A DNA stretch of 64,000 nt from Symbiodinium natans (taxonomy: Eukaryota > Sar > Dinophyceae > Suessiales > Symbiodiniaceae), in assembly GCA_905221605.1 (NCBI GenBank), contig CAJNDS010000180.1, positions 873,001 to 937,000 on the forward strand. The letters are read 5' to 3'. Numbering within the stretch: the stretch's first letter is position 1; each line of letters begins with the position of its first letter. The translations under genes were made by a program, and so were the position numbers. The notes beneath the pieces were generated by a model. The model had not been told where the DNA came from, did no database searches, and worked only from the letters and a program-made list of their open reading frames with translations. This document shows, one piece after another, positions 32,302-45,502 of the stretch.

Positions 32302-35237
32302 GGGCCCGTCTCACTGCAGCATTGCTCATGTCGACCTGCACGCTGCGTGCGCCCAGAAATCTGCGGCACAATTTCTCACGCAAGCTTGGCTTTGATCCTG
32401 CGAATAGCAAGCACATTGCAAGATTCAAGCCTTGGACAAGTCCTTGGTGTCCAAAATCCTGCAAGCGTTCGCATTGAGCAAAGCAAGCTTCAGCTTTGTG
32501 AGCTTAGTCCGTATGACACTGGAAGTCCAAAAAATGGCAATGGCTTCATCATCACCTCATACCCACACATTAAATTTTCCTGGAACATGAAATTCTGTAA
32601 TGTTCTGTATGCAACAGTACGATTACGTCATATTCGAAAGGGTGACTCGCAGCTTGCGTGCTTGAACAACTTCGGCATTAACCCCAGCTCTTCGGGGAGT
32701 GTTTTTGTTTAAATCTGTCGGCTGGAAACCGCTCAAGCGAAACACTACACCCAAAAAGCTTTATCCTGCACACACCGCTGTGCACGTCCTCTTGAGCTCC
32801 TCCCACGTCATGCCGTGAGCTTCCGCAAACCTTTCGCAGGAATGAGAACGTGCTCATGGTGCTTGTCGTGAGCGAAAGCCGACCGCGTCTGTAGGAGGGC
32901 ATGGCTGCCAAATTCGGGTACACTTCCGTGCTCAGGCGCTTTGTTGCGCCCCTGTAATCGATCTGACTCTGACCCAAATCTCAACCAGAAGAGGAAAAAC
33001 ATGGACAAGACTATCATTGTTCCACCAGGTCGCACGCGCACTAGACACAAAGTTCACCAAAGATTTTACAAGGGTTGTGACGACCTCATGACGAAGTAGG
33101 TACAGGTATCACAGATCTGTGGAACATGCCGTAGGGGCACGGCATCCCCACAATCTGCAACTCCACAATACGTGAAGTTTCGTGCATTTGTACGAAGAAA
33201 AGCATGGAGCTTCGCAAAGTTCATGACGGTACTTACCTTTGGCTCATTCTAGCTGCTTTTTAGGTGTTTGGGGAGGCGGAAGGGGTGGGTAGTGGCTGGC
33301 TGGCTGACTGGCTAGCGCTCTTGCTTGCCTGAGTCTTGAAGGATTCGGGCGTGTTCGGAATCCAATTCGATAACCAGCAATTGCAGTGATTTACAGCCTG
33401 TCCAAACTCCCAGCTGCAAAGGCAAAGGTATAACTCACAGTACTTTGAGATGCTGCACATACAGTAGTCATGGAAAGTCAACGGCAACATGATTCAGCCC
33501 GTGGCATCTTCATCAGTGGCATGGCATATTTGCGAATAGGTGTTCCATGCAGCCGTTCCTGGCATATGAAAGATGTCGAATGGTGTTGGCAGGAAGCTGT
33601 TCTTGCAAGTGCCGTCACTCAGCCCGGGGCCATCACCAGCACCTGCATGAGAGCAAATCTTCCAATGCAACCCAGCTTCTGTACCATCGGACTACCTTCT
33701 GCTCCTCTGTAAACTCGTTCAAGTGTTGCTGTGAGAAATCGTGATTTTGGGAGGCTGGGGGCTACAAGTAGGACTTTGTTTGTGGGGGGAGGGCATTGCC
33801 ACCGACCCGAAAGAGTTGTAGATGGTTGCAGGCTGTTTTGCTGCAGATGCTGCCTGTTAATAAGTATCCTGCCCCAGTCTGAAACATGATTACCAGCACA
33901 TCTTTGGCTAACAGCGCCGGAGGGCAAGCTTAGCTGAAGGCACCTTGGGCGTGCAGAGGCTGCGTGCGTTTCGGCATGAGGGATGAGCGCGGTCGATCCT
34001 CGGTTCGGTGAATTTGCAAGCCAGGCACTTATTCATAAATCGCTTTTCATGGCTTTGCAGCTGAGACTTTGGAAGAGAAGAGCCCAAGTAGCAGAACCCA
34101 AAAGAAAGGTCAAGCCACGGCAGTGGAATGACAATCTGTCGGCCAAATTCGGGCCTCACGTTGCGGGCTTGCCGTATGAAAGTCCCTTGCAGGAGTTACA
34201 AAAGATAAGCAGACTCAGAAAGCCAGCAAAAGCTCCTGGCAGGACGTTGTCGGCCACCTCGCGCATGGTCTCTGCCTCTGAGACATGCTACCACGCTGTC
34301 AGTCGCCAATAGATTCAATAGATCTGCTGATCCCACATCTGACAGGCTCGACATTCAGGCCTCTGTGGTGAAGTCGAACTCCTGCCTGAACTGGTCCTCG
34401 CATCTACTGGCGGGGGGGACCGCAGCATACTTTTGCCAGGCTCTGCCATGCTGCCTGCATGGTGGAAAAGATCTCTTGAACTTGTCCACCCATCCCAAGC
34501 AACTGCATGGCCTGACAGAACGGCAACGGTCAAGCTTTCACTCACCCGCGTCCAAGTTGATATGCTGACCACTGAGGTGCAAGCAAAGGAAACGGTTGCA
34601 ACCTTCGCTTGAATCATACCACTGTCATACATACACCCAGGTCACCCAAGATTCTTCTCCGTGTTATGCCATGTGAACATGCTCCACCAGGTCAAGACCT
34701 CGAAGATACTGCGAACCGCTTGGAGACCCATCCATTTCATTTACCAGACCGTGCAGACCGTGCATGCGTCCCCGAGCGGCTTGGGCGAGAAGCCTGTCAT
34801 CTTTAAATGCTAGACACGATCTGGTGCGAGAAAGCAGCAACTTGCTCTTTTGAAAGCTTTGCCGCTCTCGAAGGACCAACAGGCACTCGGGCACTCTGAA
34901 GTCACTAGAAAGCAAGCAGAGTACCCGTCATCACCTATTGTGCCTCGTAGTTTGGAACCCGCCGAGGAGCGTCCATGTAGAAGAAACGTTCCACGTCTGG
35001 GTACTGCACTTTGACAGCCACCTGCTGTGTAGTCTCTCGCTGGGCGTGAGGCTTGGCTTAACATGTGTGATAGGTTTTCTGCTTAGAAAGATGTCCCAAA
35101 GCTACGCCGGAGATTATCATGATTCACCCCTTTTCATCCCTGAAACGCCTCGGTGCCATCCAAGAGCTTGGCAAAATGCACCTGCAATTGTCGGTTCAGG
35201 AATCGGACCCAACTGGCTGCATCGGAACATCGGGTGC
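32302..35237. other. No gene assigned; weak exon-like blocks
   Basis: Minus-strand block near 34.49-34.42 kb (QEIFSTMQAAWQSLAKVCC) and near 32.95-32.85 kb look partly protein-like. A GGCTGGCTGGCTGACTGGCT run lies near 33.30 kb. Nothing can be named. Confidence 0.3.
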
Positions 35238-36450
35238 TACAGTTCTTTGGACAAAGCCTGCGCAATGGAGGCTGCAGCCACTGCGTCAGCCTCGAACTCT
35301 AGGAAGATATCTCCTGACAACGCCATGGCCGCATGCACGCTCAGATCGCTCAGCCCCTCGGCCATCATCAACAACAACGCGCAGAGCAGCACCAGCCTAT
35401 TGAGGCTCCCAACCTCAGACAGGGTTGAGTTTTCCGCATGAGAGAACCCTTGTTTGGGTATCGGGCTCTCTGCTACTCAGCTCATTCTCTCCAAACATGC
35501 ACTTCTTTAAGTAGAAGAAAACAACAACACACAACTCTGAAAAACAAATGCCTCGGCGCGGTGCTCCGCTTCCAGGATGTCTCGGACGACGTCGAAGGGC
35601 TCCTCTCTCTTCCGCTGAGCATTGAGGAGAAAAGCACTCATACACCGCTGTGGACTGGTCACGCATCCTGTCTTGCCCAATCGCGGTGGCGCTTCTTGCT
35701 CTAACAGTTGGTGATGTTTGGCACTTGCCAACAGCCACGAAGGCGTCGGAGCTCAAGGCTTGTAGCCAATTTGGGGCCAGCATTTTGGACTACTGCGGGT
35801 GGTACAGCGCCCGTCGTTGTGCGGAACTCCTGGGGACAGTCGTCGAGAAGAACAGCGAAGACCTCATCGAACCTTCCAGTCAACTTTGCCATCGTGAATC
35901 GTGAATTGCAGTTCCTGACAAGGAGGACAGCTGTTCAATTCTCCTTCTTGACGAGCGGCTCTGCAGGAAATTGGCCGGCACCACACAAGGTCTGAGCTGC
36001 CTGCGCGTCCAACAAGCACATTGTCCACAGCTCGACTTTCTTCGCTCCGTGCAAGTGCTGCTGAAAAAAAGTGTGCGGTCGGCCTTAACATAATAGCCCT
36101 TCAAGCTGAGCACCTGCGCAGACATGCAAGATCTGGTCATACCAGGAACTCTGGCAGGCTCCGGCACTAAGCTCTGGACTAATTGCAGCAACCTCTCTGC
36201 ACAGAGTGTGTTCAAGCCTGGGAAGGGGGAACGAGGAGCCAAGCTGAAGAGTGCAACAGCGCGTGTTGTTTCCTTGCTTCCAGTGCCGCTGATTGATTGA
36301 GAGGCTGTTTGAGAGTGTTGAGGATCCAAAGGCCACTTCGTCTCTTCGTCCTGCCGCGGCACGTTTCATCTCTTGCATGCGCTGGTCGTCGGTCCCGAAA
36401 CGGTTCCTCTGGCACGCGGCAACGAGGGTACATGAGCTCACTTCAGAACT
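35238..36450 (-). CDS. Multi-exon gene, unknown function, C-terminal hydrophobic helix
   Basis: Blocks in order on minus: about 36.42-36.30 kb (GTDDQRMQEMKRAAAGRRDE); 36065-35935 (HGAKKVELWTMCLLDAQAAQ then TLCGAGQFPAEPLVKKEN); 35920-35880 (LQFTIHDGKVDWK); 35620-35540 (EPFDVVRDILEAEHRAEAF); and a last exon of about 35425-35238 (GSLNRLVLLCALLLMMAEGL then SDLSVHAAMALSGDIFLEFE) ending SIAQALSKEL and a TAG at 35240-35238. The last exon holds a clear hydrophobic helix. The sense strand carries a GGGAGCC/GGCT micro-hairpin at 35410-35395. No family recognised; the blocks may belong to more than one gene. Confidence 0.45.
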
Positions 36451-37132
36451 TCAACTCTCGCAGGTGCTATGTCATCAGTCGGTACCGTTGTCACACTTCC
36501 CCACATCGGCTAACCAAACAAGTCATTAAGTTTAGGTAGTTGATCCATGTTGACCCTCTCTTGACACGAAGGGGGGTCTCCCTCCCTCTCTCACCCTTTC
36601 TGCTGCACCGAATTTTCTCCACTGTCTGTCGAATCCCTCCGTACCAGACACGCTTGAAAGGCACAGCCTCATGGGTGTCAACATGTAGGAGATCAAGATG
36701 CATGCCAGGCCGAACCCGAAGCGGACACCTGAGACACAGTTCTGCCCTTCCGTCTGTCTGACAAATGTCCATTCTTGTTCACTCGCCCACACTACCGAAT
36801 CTCCAGATCGAATATCACCCTTCACCCGCCCCTTCTCTTCCGACTCCTTCCATATCCTCCCATGGCAAGAAGGGCCTATTCCGATCTAGGGACCGCAAGC
36901 TGGGGACAGCCGGGTTTGTCAAAGTATGTCTGCCAGAAAACATGTCGGTACATCTCCGATTGAGAGACGGCACATGCAAACGAAGTGCAAACACATTCGC
37001 CCCCACATAATCGCACGTGTGCCTCGTGTAATGCCTTCCAGCCATGTGGGCGTTAGCCGGCCTCAGGGGAGTGCTGGCGACCCGAACTCGGCAATCTCTG
37101 GCAAAAGAAAGCGTGCTCTGGGCATGTCTCCC
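36451..37132. other. Flank of the preceding gene; one hydrophobic block
   Basis: A minus-strand frame at about 36.74-36.64 kb encodes a possible membrane helix (VRFGFGLACILISYMLTP), but another minus frame over the same bases is also open. Not assignable. Confidence 0.25.
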
Positions 37133-37320
37133 TCAAATCTCCCTTGCAAAATTCTTGGGCACTTCGCCGGTTAGGGCCGAAAGGAACTTGCTGGCAGCTT
37201 CGAAGAAGCCTGGAGATGTCGCACTATATCTAAGCTGGGCTAGGAGCCGGGAGTGTCTGCACAACACTGGCACCCACACCGCGAACAGCAAGACTGCAGC
37301 AAGTGGAACATTTTGTGCGT
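37133..37320 (-). CDS. Possible exon, unknown protein
   Basis: Minus-strand block VPLAAVLLFAVWVPVLCRHS followed by PGFFEAASKFLSALTGEVPK: a hydrophobic segment and an amphipathic helix. No family recognised. Confidence 0.3.
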
Positions 37321-37499
37321 GCCTGGGCGAAACCTGGCGAAGCTGTCCAAGAACCTCCAACTGCCCGACCCTAGCTCCGGCCAGCCTATGCCTGTTGAGG
37401 TCGATGACATGGCAACCGCATGTCCACCCGTGCGTCACGTGAGGTTTAGCAGAATCCTGTGGACTAGTCTTGTTGAGCTCGCAGACGGTACTCAGAACG

Positions 37500-40200
37500 C
37501 GGTCCACAGCTGTTGATGCTCATCCCTTCCTTTCCCTTCCATGCAGCATGTCACTGATTATCTGGCAATGACGTGTCATGGGGTAAAACATGACATGCTC
37601 AATTTTTTTCGCTTTGGCGTACTGTGGCACAGTTACTGTGGATACAAGCAAGATGTTACCCGCGTGTTCATAAGGTGGATATAGCGCGCGCATCCCGAAA
37701 CTAAGGACTCGAATCCTCGATGACGTTGCCAAACCTCGAAGTGAAACTATAAAGCGCATCGGTACCAAGCATCGTCGTGACTCGCTGCAGATACTTGAGC
37801 AGAAGCAGGCCGTACTGTTGATACGGATAGATTTCGAGATGCGAACAGGTTTGTTTGAAGATTGTCCGGGGAAATTACATCATGATGCAACTTCTCAGGC
37901 AGTCCGCGGCGAACCCGACAGCGAACCATAGAACAATACCTTATGCCGCGTTGCCACCGTTACGCTAAGCCCTGACAGCCTGAAAGGCCCAACATTGGCC
38001 GTTCCCCCCTACTACAGCTCTACATTTAGTTAGGCAAGGGTTCTGCTAACTCATTTCACGTCTGGTCTACGAATGCAACTGCCGACTGCCTACGCAATCC
38101 TTACTTTGACGTGTTCTCCAAACCCATCCATGCCATGACTCCACGCCCCCAAGTTTGCGAACCAGAAGGTATCCGTAGTACGTATGCCATCGCTCAGCAC
38201 ACCCAGATGACTCTGGAAGAGTCCGACTGCAACCGTTGTTAATGTTCCGAGCACCCCAGCTGCGCCAGCTCGGAGGCCAGCGAGGCGTTGGCCTTGTTTG
38301 CAAGCAAGGCCATGCAGGGGAAACGATTGTGCGCGAGGTTAGAGGATGTAAAAGGCACTTGGACTTTGGTCAATCACGTCATAAGCTTCCGCGTTGAGAA
38401 GGCTGCCGGATCAAGAAACAAATAAAAAAAGGATCAACAAAAAACAACAGCCGAGGCTTTAATCGCTCACACTCGGACAGGCCAGGCGAGGCACACAGGT
38501 TCCACAGTCTCAACAAGAGGCTTTAGGGTTTAGGGTTTGGGGTTTAGGGTTTAAGGCCTATAGTGTTCAGGTTTTGTTTGATACTTTTTTCTTCTGTTTG
38601 TTGATCGTTTTTTATTTTTCTGTTGATCCCTATCCCCGCTGAGAAGGTGTATCTGTTGGGTGTGAACGCTCTGGGCCCATCAAGTGTTTGGTTTCTCGGG
38701 TTCACAGAGTTTCTGAGTTTCTCGATATCTGCTGTGTTGTTTGCTTCATCGGGCTCATCGAGCTACGGGCTTACAGGTTCATTGGTACCGGGTTTGGTGG
38801 AGCGCAGGGACCAGCTTCTCGGGACATCACCACGTGATATTGACATGGGGATATCCGTTCATTTGTATAGGCTTTGCGCAGGAGATGCGAGCATGGTTTC
38901 TGGGCTGAGGTATCTCCATGAAGCATGAAGCACGGGAAAGGACTTGCAGCACGAGTCGGAAAAAAATGGAAAACCGGAATCAATCTTGTCCATCTGAAAC
39001 CCTGAAAACCTTCTTCCCAAAACCCAAACCGACCCTTGTTGGGCTCCTGTTTTGGCCTAACCTGCAATATTAATATGACCTGCATCAAGATTCCAAAGCA
39101 TGTCCAGTCGATGGGAAAACATTCCCGCGAACAAGGGCCCACTCGTACACAGCTCTTCTCGCCAAGCAACAAGAGTCCAAAGTTTTGGGCACCTAAACTT
39201 AGACAGATATGTATCCAGTGTTTTAGTGTTTTCTCGGGGGGATATTTTCTGTGTTCGGGTTGTAGGACGCCTTCTTGCTTGTGACTGCTGGGGAAGCAGC
39301 CCGCCCTAGTCCCATTCTGCTCAACACCTCTACAGGCGCAGGGAAATCAAGGGATGGCAGGGCTCGAACCTCTGACCCAAGAAGAGAAATGGCAAGCAAG
39401 AACGATCGAGCCCTGAAGGAGCTACCGCAGCTTGCGTAACTAAATACGCATTCAGTGGCACAGGCGGATCGCAAATTTTGGACAGGGATCTTCGTTTAGA
39501 GTGATGGGATGCGCGATCCAGACAAAGCGGCTGAGAAAAGCCACTTTGGTATAGTTTGGGTTCGCCTCAGCCCTGGTTCCCATACAGCTACCCCGCTGCT
39601 TCGCGTCTTCAGCTTCCCATCTGTGTTCATTGTTGGGGGGTTCCTTCGGCCCACCAGTTCGGCAGCCCCGAGAGCGATGGCCGCACTCCTTGTAAGCCAA
39701 TGGGAACCCAGAGCCGCCCCTAGAAAAAACACCGCCTCCGAACCCCCCAAGTGACAAACACCAGCTTTTGGCGGGCTAAGGCCCAAAGCTGCAGAAATGC
39801 CGAGGCTCTGACACTCGCCGGACCCTCAGACCTGAGCAGAAATAGCAGAAGCTGTGCAGAGCATCTCCAGAAGAGCCGAAGACTGCTCGAGCACACCACT
39901 GGAAGATCTGTAGTAGTCTGGAAGCTGCCTCCTTAGCCATCCGGCACGATGCATGATGTGACGTATGCGGATATGCAGAAAGGCTGCCGTTTGGCTCTGA
40001 ATCCTAAAGCCACAGAGCAACAATTCAGCCCTGGCCTAGCGAGCCTGTTCTGAGAGTTGGGTGCTGGTAGGAAACTGACGGCCAGCACACCAGCTGCGTC
40101 GGGCGCAAGGAGGGGCGCATAGGGCGAAACCTCAGGCGATCCCCAAGTTTCGCCTGAAGGCGAAGAGGAGCACCCGGGTAAATGAATCCTTTCAGACTTT
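37500..40200. other. No gene assigned; short telomere-type run
   Basis: A short TTTAGGG-type run at 38522-38552. ORFs on either strand are short and featureless. I looked at 39340-39440 for a tRNA because of a GGTTCGAGCC word on the minus strand and rejected it. Confidence 0.35.
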
Positions 40201-40860
40201 GGTAAAAATTGGGCCGACTTTGGGCTGTACTTGGCTGCACAGTGTGCAAGCATGGTGAGCTTGATGGTTTTGCCAAACATGAACAAACAAACACCTGGTT
40301 GTAAGCACGGAGCTTGTTGTCGTTTCGGCTGCCTGTTTTACATTGTCCGAAGGGCAGCAGGTCACCCCAACTAAATCTGCAACTGCCTCGACAGGTAGCG
40401 GAACTGCTCCACATCATGCCGTAACTTCCACTCACTTCCAATGTCGCCCTGACCGCCAGGAAGGCACTGACTTGCGTAGGGCAGCATGAAGCGAAGCGAA
40501 ATGATTGCCGTGTGCCAAGCCTCAGCGACACTACTGGACGGCCGCCCAGTATCCCATGACAATGGGCCTCAGCACACACATGCCATTATGCCAAACCTTC
40601 TCGAGTGCACATGAATTGTAAGGACAGCGCTTGGCATGCCTGGGCGACGCCGTACCCAGTGCATGTGCTCCAGCCTGCAGTTGCACCCCTCCAACCTGAT
40701 ATGACGGCTGCAACCATGACCTGAACCGCTCGAGTTCCTAGCCACTTGAAAGCCCGGTCGTAGCGGCCACGCCACAGCCTTGCGTGCCCACATTCTCCGG
40801 AATGTCTTCTCGTGGAGCTAACATGCACTGAGCTGCGAAAGCCCGGCAATCATCGTGCCG
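40200..40860 (-). CDS. Exon cluster, unknown protein
   Basis: Minus-strand blocks: 40780-40715 (YDRAFKWLGTRAVQVMVAAV); about 40540-40475 (VAEAWHTAIISLRFMLPYAS); 40440-40371 (SEWKLRHDVEQFRYLSRQLQ); 40285-40200 (GKTIKLTMLAHCAAKYSPKS). They read as one alpha-helical protein in consistent order, but I cannot name it and splice sites are not fixed. Confidence 0.35.
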
Positions 40861-43840
40861 CAATGCAGGAGAGCCTCATGACCATTTAACTCAAGGGCTT
40901 CATGTCCATCACAGGCCATGTTTGTAGAAGAAAGGCACAGGAAAGTGTTGCAGTCGCGAGGGTGGTGCTCGGTCGGAGTTAGAGTCCAGAAGAGTTCCAG
41001 CCTGGGGTCGTTTGCAAACGTGCCTTCCCTCTAGTACGGCAATTATACATCTCGTACCGGGGGTTGAACGCGATGGTCGCTGCAGCGCTGCAGCGCTCGT
41101 GCCGGATCAATCCGGCCTTGGCTTGCACGCTACAAGCGATGGTGGTACCACATGCGATGTTGGATGATCTTGGCCTGCACCAGGTCTGCGTTACCAGAGG
41201 GATTTCCCGTCTGAGCAACTTGTGGCCGTACTCGTCAGATGCTCGATCCCATCATACGTCACTTTTCATTGAGCCATGCCTGACATGCCATGTTACGTGC
41301 TCTGTGCTCCTGGACTGCGATGAAGCCCTTGAAGGGCCTCCACTATCCGCCCCGAACACATTTTGGGTTGAGCCTTCAAACCTGACATTCTACCACTTTC
41401 ACAACAGCAGCTCCTTCTGCGACTGTGTGGGCTTTCAGCAGTGGTTAGGTTGGCTTGCGGAGAGAAATGGCTCGAAGTCACTTCCAGCCCTGTGATAAGC
41501 AGAATCCTGAGCCCTCAGCCGTCAAGAAAATCATTCCTTGGCTTTCGGCGAATTAAGGGGACTGGCTGAAGGCAGGGTCGTCCTATGTCCCGCTGCACAG
41601 ATCGGAAACTTTGCAGCCAGGGCACAACAAGTAGGACCTTGGTGTGTGAAGCTAGTCACGGGCTTCGCTGCTCAAGCATTAAACCAAGCGGCGAGTAAAA
41701 GTGTGAATCGCCATAGATGGTCATTGGCTGCTGCTCCGGCACCAGCATGCAATGCTCCTGGGGGCACGAACTGGACATCAAAGCATGGCAGGTTCAGGCC
41801 CGGTTGCCTGCCTGCAGATTCGGCTCCAAACGGTTTGCACCTGAGTCGGCATGCTCTGCATTCACCAGCGTGTTGAGGTTCTGCAATCTGTAGACCCCAA
41901 ACGTGCAGCACAGCTCGGTGGCAGACAGCAATACCGCATGTACTGCTGGTCTTCACGGTCAATCTGCGCATGCAGGCTATGATGCTGTGGACCGTGCGCA
42001 GCTTGCAACCAGCACAGCAATGGACTGAATGCGCAGACGCTGCCTTGTGTTCCTTGGTCTGGACACAGCTTCCCTCGAGGCCACAGTTGCAAGGCAGATC
42101 CTGGCGGATGGAATCTTTCCCTTCCTGATCTCTGGCCTACTCTTGCCTGTCTTTGCATGCGGTGGACATCCGGTCCCACCGCGCGCCGGTGAAGATCTCC
42201 AACTTTTCAGAGTACCCCCAGAAGGACATGCCTCAGCGACGTGGAGCCCTCACGGCTATTCGGGGACCCCCAAATTCGATTCGTGAACATTCGGGATGCC
42301 CACAGCAGTTGAAGCCATGCAAACCACAGGCAGCCTGTGAGGTGCTGAGCAGTGTTGAGCACAGGTGCTGAGCAGACATGCTGGCCAGATTGTCCCCCGG
42401 CGTTGCGCAAGCGATCCCTCAAAAATCAGCCCACCTGCCCCGGTGCGGGGTCACACTGTGCTCCTCCACTCTGGCTCGCAAACGAATGCAACACATTGCA
42501 ACAGTCCAAGGGTCCAAAGCAAGGATGTCTCGTCGGAAGGACCAAAGCTTCAAGCCGGGGGGATATGACCGGGATATGTTTTGCAATTTGTTTTCCATAT
42601 TTCCTTAAACAGTTCTTCAACCCTGCTCAGAACAGTCCTTTGCCAAAGCGAGACACATACCGATCATCGCGACAGACATTGACCTGGCCAGCTTGACACG
42701 ATGACAATGAACACTTGACAATCACCCAACCTGGTGTGGGAACTGCTGGAATATGCAGGTCATGGAGTCCCACTCCTTGCTCTGCTGCATTCTGCTGCAT
42801 TGTGCCGCAAGTGTTTGGCATTCTCTCTTCCTCAGAACATCAAACGTGGCTCAGGGCTGGGCGGAAGCATGAAGAGCCCGCCGCAAGGCCTCACGCACCT
42901 CCCAGATATGCGTGGAGCGGCTTGAAAGCGAATCTCTGGCACTTTTCGTTACTTTTTCTGCGCTGCTGAGCACAAGACCTGCAAGATGTCCGTTGCCACG
43001 TGCACCACGGCTGCTGGTTCGGGCAGCAGCTGCTGCAACCATTGCGCAGCGACGGGGCCTGGCAGATGGCAACCGGCCAAGGAAAGATAAGGAAAGGGTC
43101 ATCAACACCACCACCCCCCACCACCCCTTCTTGCAGGATGAGTGGTAGTTCCAAGCGTGCGCAGCAGTTAAATCAATGGTGAGCGAACTCTGCAATCTCC
43201 CACCTTCGCGACGCAGGGGTGGCCATGCCTGGACACAGCAATCATTCGAAAGCAAAGCCTTAGAGGATTGTGGCCTGTATGCTGTATGACTACTGTTGAC
43301 GACGACCGTCTACGTTGTGTCGCTAGTGCAGCCTACACGCTGGTGCATTGGATCTGTGCCCCTGCGTTGGAGTAGCATTTTGTTTTTAACGCGTCGTGGC
43401 CCAGCTCCTGCAGCTGCGCTGGTGTGTCGGAATGGTCTTAGGGGAACCCATGGGAATCCACTGGTCGGGTGTGTGAGCTTTCTGCAAATTTTAAGATATG
43501 GGGCCCACGGATGCTTCATTATGATAGCATGGCACTTCGTTACAACTCGGCTGGGCCCGGATCAAAGCAAGACAATAAGACATCCAACGCTCCAAAGCTC
43601 AGCGTCCGACCGACACTGGCGGCAGGTTGGTTCCTGATTCCTGGCACACCCGAAACACAAACAGAAGCAAACAGAGACAGAGCGAAAGGGTTGGAGAAGC
43701 AGCCGGGAAGAAAGACGAAAGACTACAAGCAAAGACGTACGCTACATGGATCCTGGATGAATCTCTGGTCACTCGTATTGATGAATCCTGAAGTCGGCTG
43801 CAGGCAAAGCCCAACATCGCATTAGAGAGGGACATGGAGG
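40861..43840. other. No gene assigned; weak exon-like blocks
   Basis: A minus-strand block at about 42.98-42.87 kb (LSSAEKVTKSARDSLSSRST then HIWEVREALRRALHAS) looks helical and may be an exon. A large opposite-strand overlap elsewhere prevents calls. Confidence 0.3.
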
Positions 43841-45502
43841 GAGGGGCGGGGAGAAAGTGGTCCCGGCTTCCAGAATTATGCTTCGATTGCCCCGCGGGCT
43901 CTGTAGGGTACTCTGCGAATCCTCTTTCAATGTTGCGCCATTTTGTGGCACTGCGGTCGAACTTTCTTCGGCTGCTGTCAGAAGTGGCCAATCCGGTTTT
44001 GTGTCCCCTGGCCACGGAACCGAACAGGGCATCCAAAGCCGAAAGCCAGGATTCGAGTGTGCTGATCATTCGATGAACATGGTGGACGGAAAATGCATGG
44101 CACAGGTTTTTGCCGCGTTTGTCAGCCTCCACAAGCTGGAGGAACTCGGCCGTGCGCCGCACGCCGGACCTTTGGCAACAGCAGCTAGTAGCGAAACTAA
44201 TGGGTACTCGAAGCCTTTACTTCTGTGCACTCACACGATGACACGAGGCTTACCGGATTTTAACCGTCCACATCTCGGACAAACAAGTTGACAAGTTGAG
44301 GGCTATGCAGCAATCTGGTGGTATGATTTCTCAATATTTATCATACATATTCAGACTGTGGTCAAATCACATCTATCCACCAGCTCCCATAGAACCTCAT
44401 GAAACCAGGTCACCATCCAAAGATCATGGTCGGATTTCGGTTTCCGGATAGTGCCGGGCTCTCGCTTTGACACATGCATGGTTCCTCAGGTTACCCATCC
44501 TCTCCCTCCCACTGAAGCGGTCGAAGGTCTGGGGCAACGGCTCGATCACGAAACCCAGATGCGCATCCAGAAGATTCTTTGCCTCATCACGGCCACGGAT
44601 GACACGCAAGGTAGCTGCGGGAAGGTGCACTCTGCACACTCGAGGTCACTCAGCACAAGAGCAGTGGCCAGCCAAGTAGCCCAGGAGAAATAATCGAAAG
44701 TGCAGTTCCCGCCTCTCATGTGTGTCACGAGCAACGGCCAAGCTTGGCACACGCGGCTCTTCGCACACTTCTTGGGCCCACGCTCTCAGTCTCTTTCTGT
44801 ACAGTGACATTCAAGCCCCAGGCGTAGTACGAGGGCGCATTGCGACCTTCGTCGAACATCAGCCAGAGTGCCAGAGTATGGGCATCATCTCCAACAACGG
44901 CAAAATGACAATTGAGCGGGCGTCAGTTCATGGTGTTGGGCAGAACCAGACGTCTCCCCAGCAGCTTGGCGACCTACCCGCAGCATCCCTGTGATCACAG
45001 CCAGGCACCGCTTAAGCAGGACTCGGAATCGGAGGCCTCCACCGCAGCGGACAAGGTGGAGAAGTCGCCCTGCAGGCTTTGGCCGCCAGGGTGGTCATAG
45101 GTCAGGAACCTCCCATGTTTCATCACGGGTTCCTGCACATGCCTTTATCGCATGGTCTGAAATTCTTGAAGCGGGCTCCGCGCCGAACTGAAGCGTTGAG
45201 CCGGTCGTGCCAGTCATCCAGGAACCACACCTTAAGGAGGCTCTTTACCAAAGACATGCAAGGAAGCTGGGCTTGGCATGTTCGACAACTTAGCCGGACA
45301 CCTGCCGGTCACGCAAGAAGTATTCCTGGCAAGTGGGCAGATGCACTCCATTCCCATGGACACAGACGGCCTCGCACGAAAGGTTGTACGTAGGTTTTGA
45401 TGGCTTAGGCCTGGTCATCCTGGGATCGGCTTCGTCACATTTACGCTTCAGAACTATTGAGACGAGGCAGCTTATGGCTACCAACTCACGGTCAGATTCC
45501 AC
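43840..45502 (-). CDS. Exon cluster, unknown protein
   Basis: Minus-strand blocks in order: 45502-45310 (ESDRELVAISCLVSIVLKRK); 44905-44805 (GDDAHTLALWLMFDEGRNAP then SYYAWGLNV); 44630-44470 (RVIRGRDEAKNLLDAHLGFV then IEPLPQTFDRF); 44162-43940 (AEFLQLVEADKRGKNLCHAF then MISTLESWLSALDALFG). The residues are strongly protein-like and the order is consistent with one gene, but I recognise no family. Exon edges are approximate. Confidence 0.4.

Noticed and set aside
39340-39440. tRNA gene on the minus strand (GGTTCGAGCC word)
   Set aside because: The T-stem has two mismatches of five, the D-arm is poor and no 7-bp acceptor stem forms.
43599-43830. C-terminal half of the 187-codon minus ORF
   Set aside because: It becomes a Leu/Cys/Phe-rich run without domain features and is probably intron read-through; only the first half is kept as an exon candidate.
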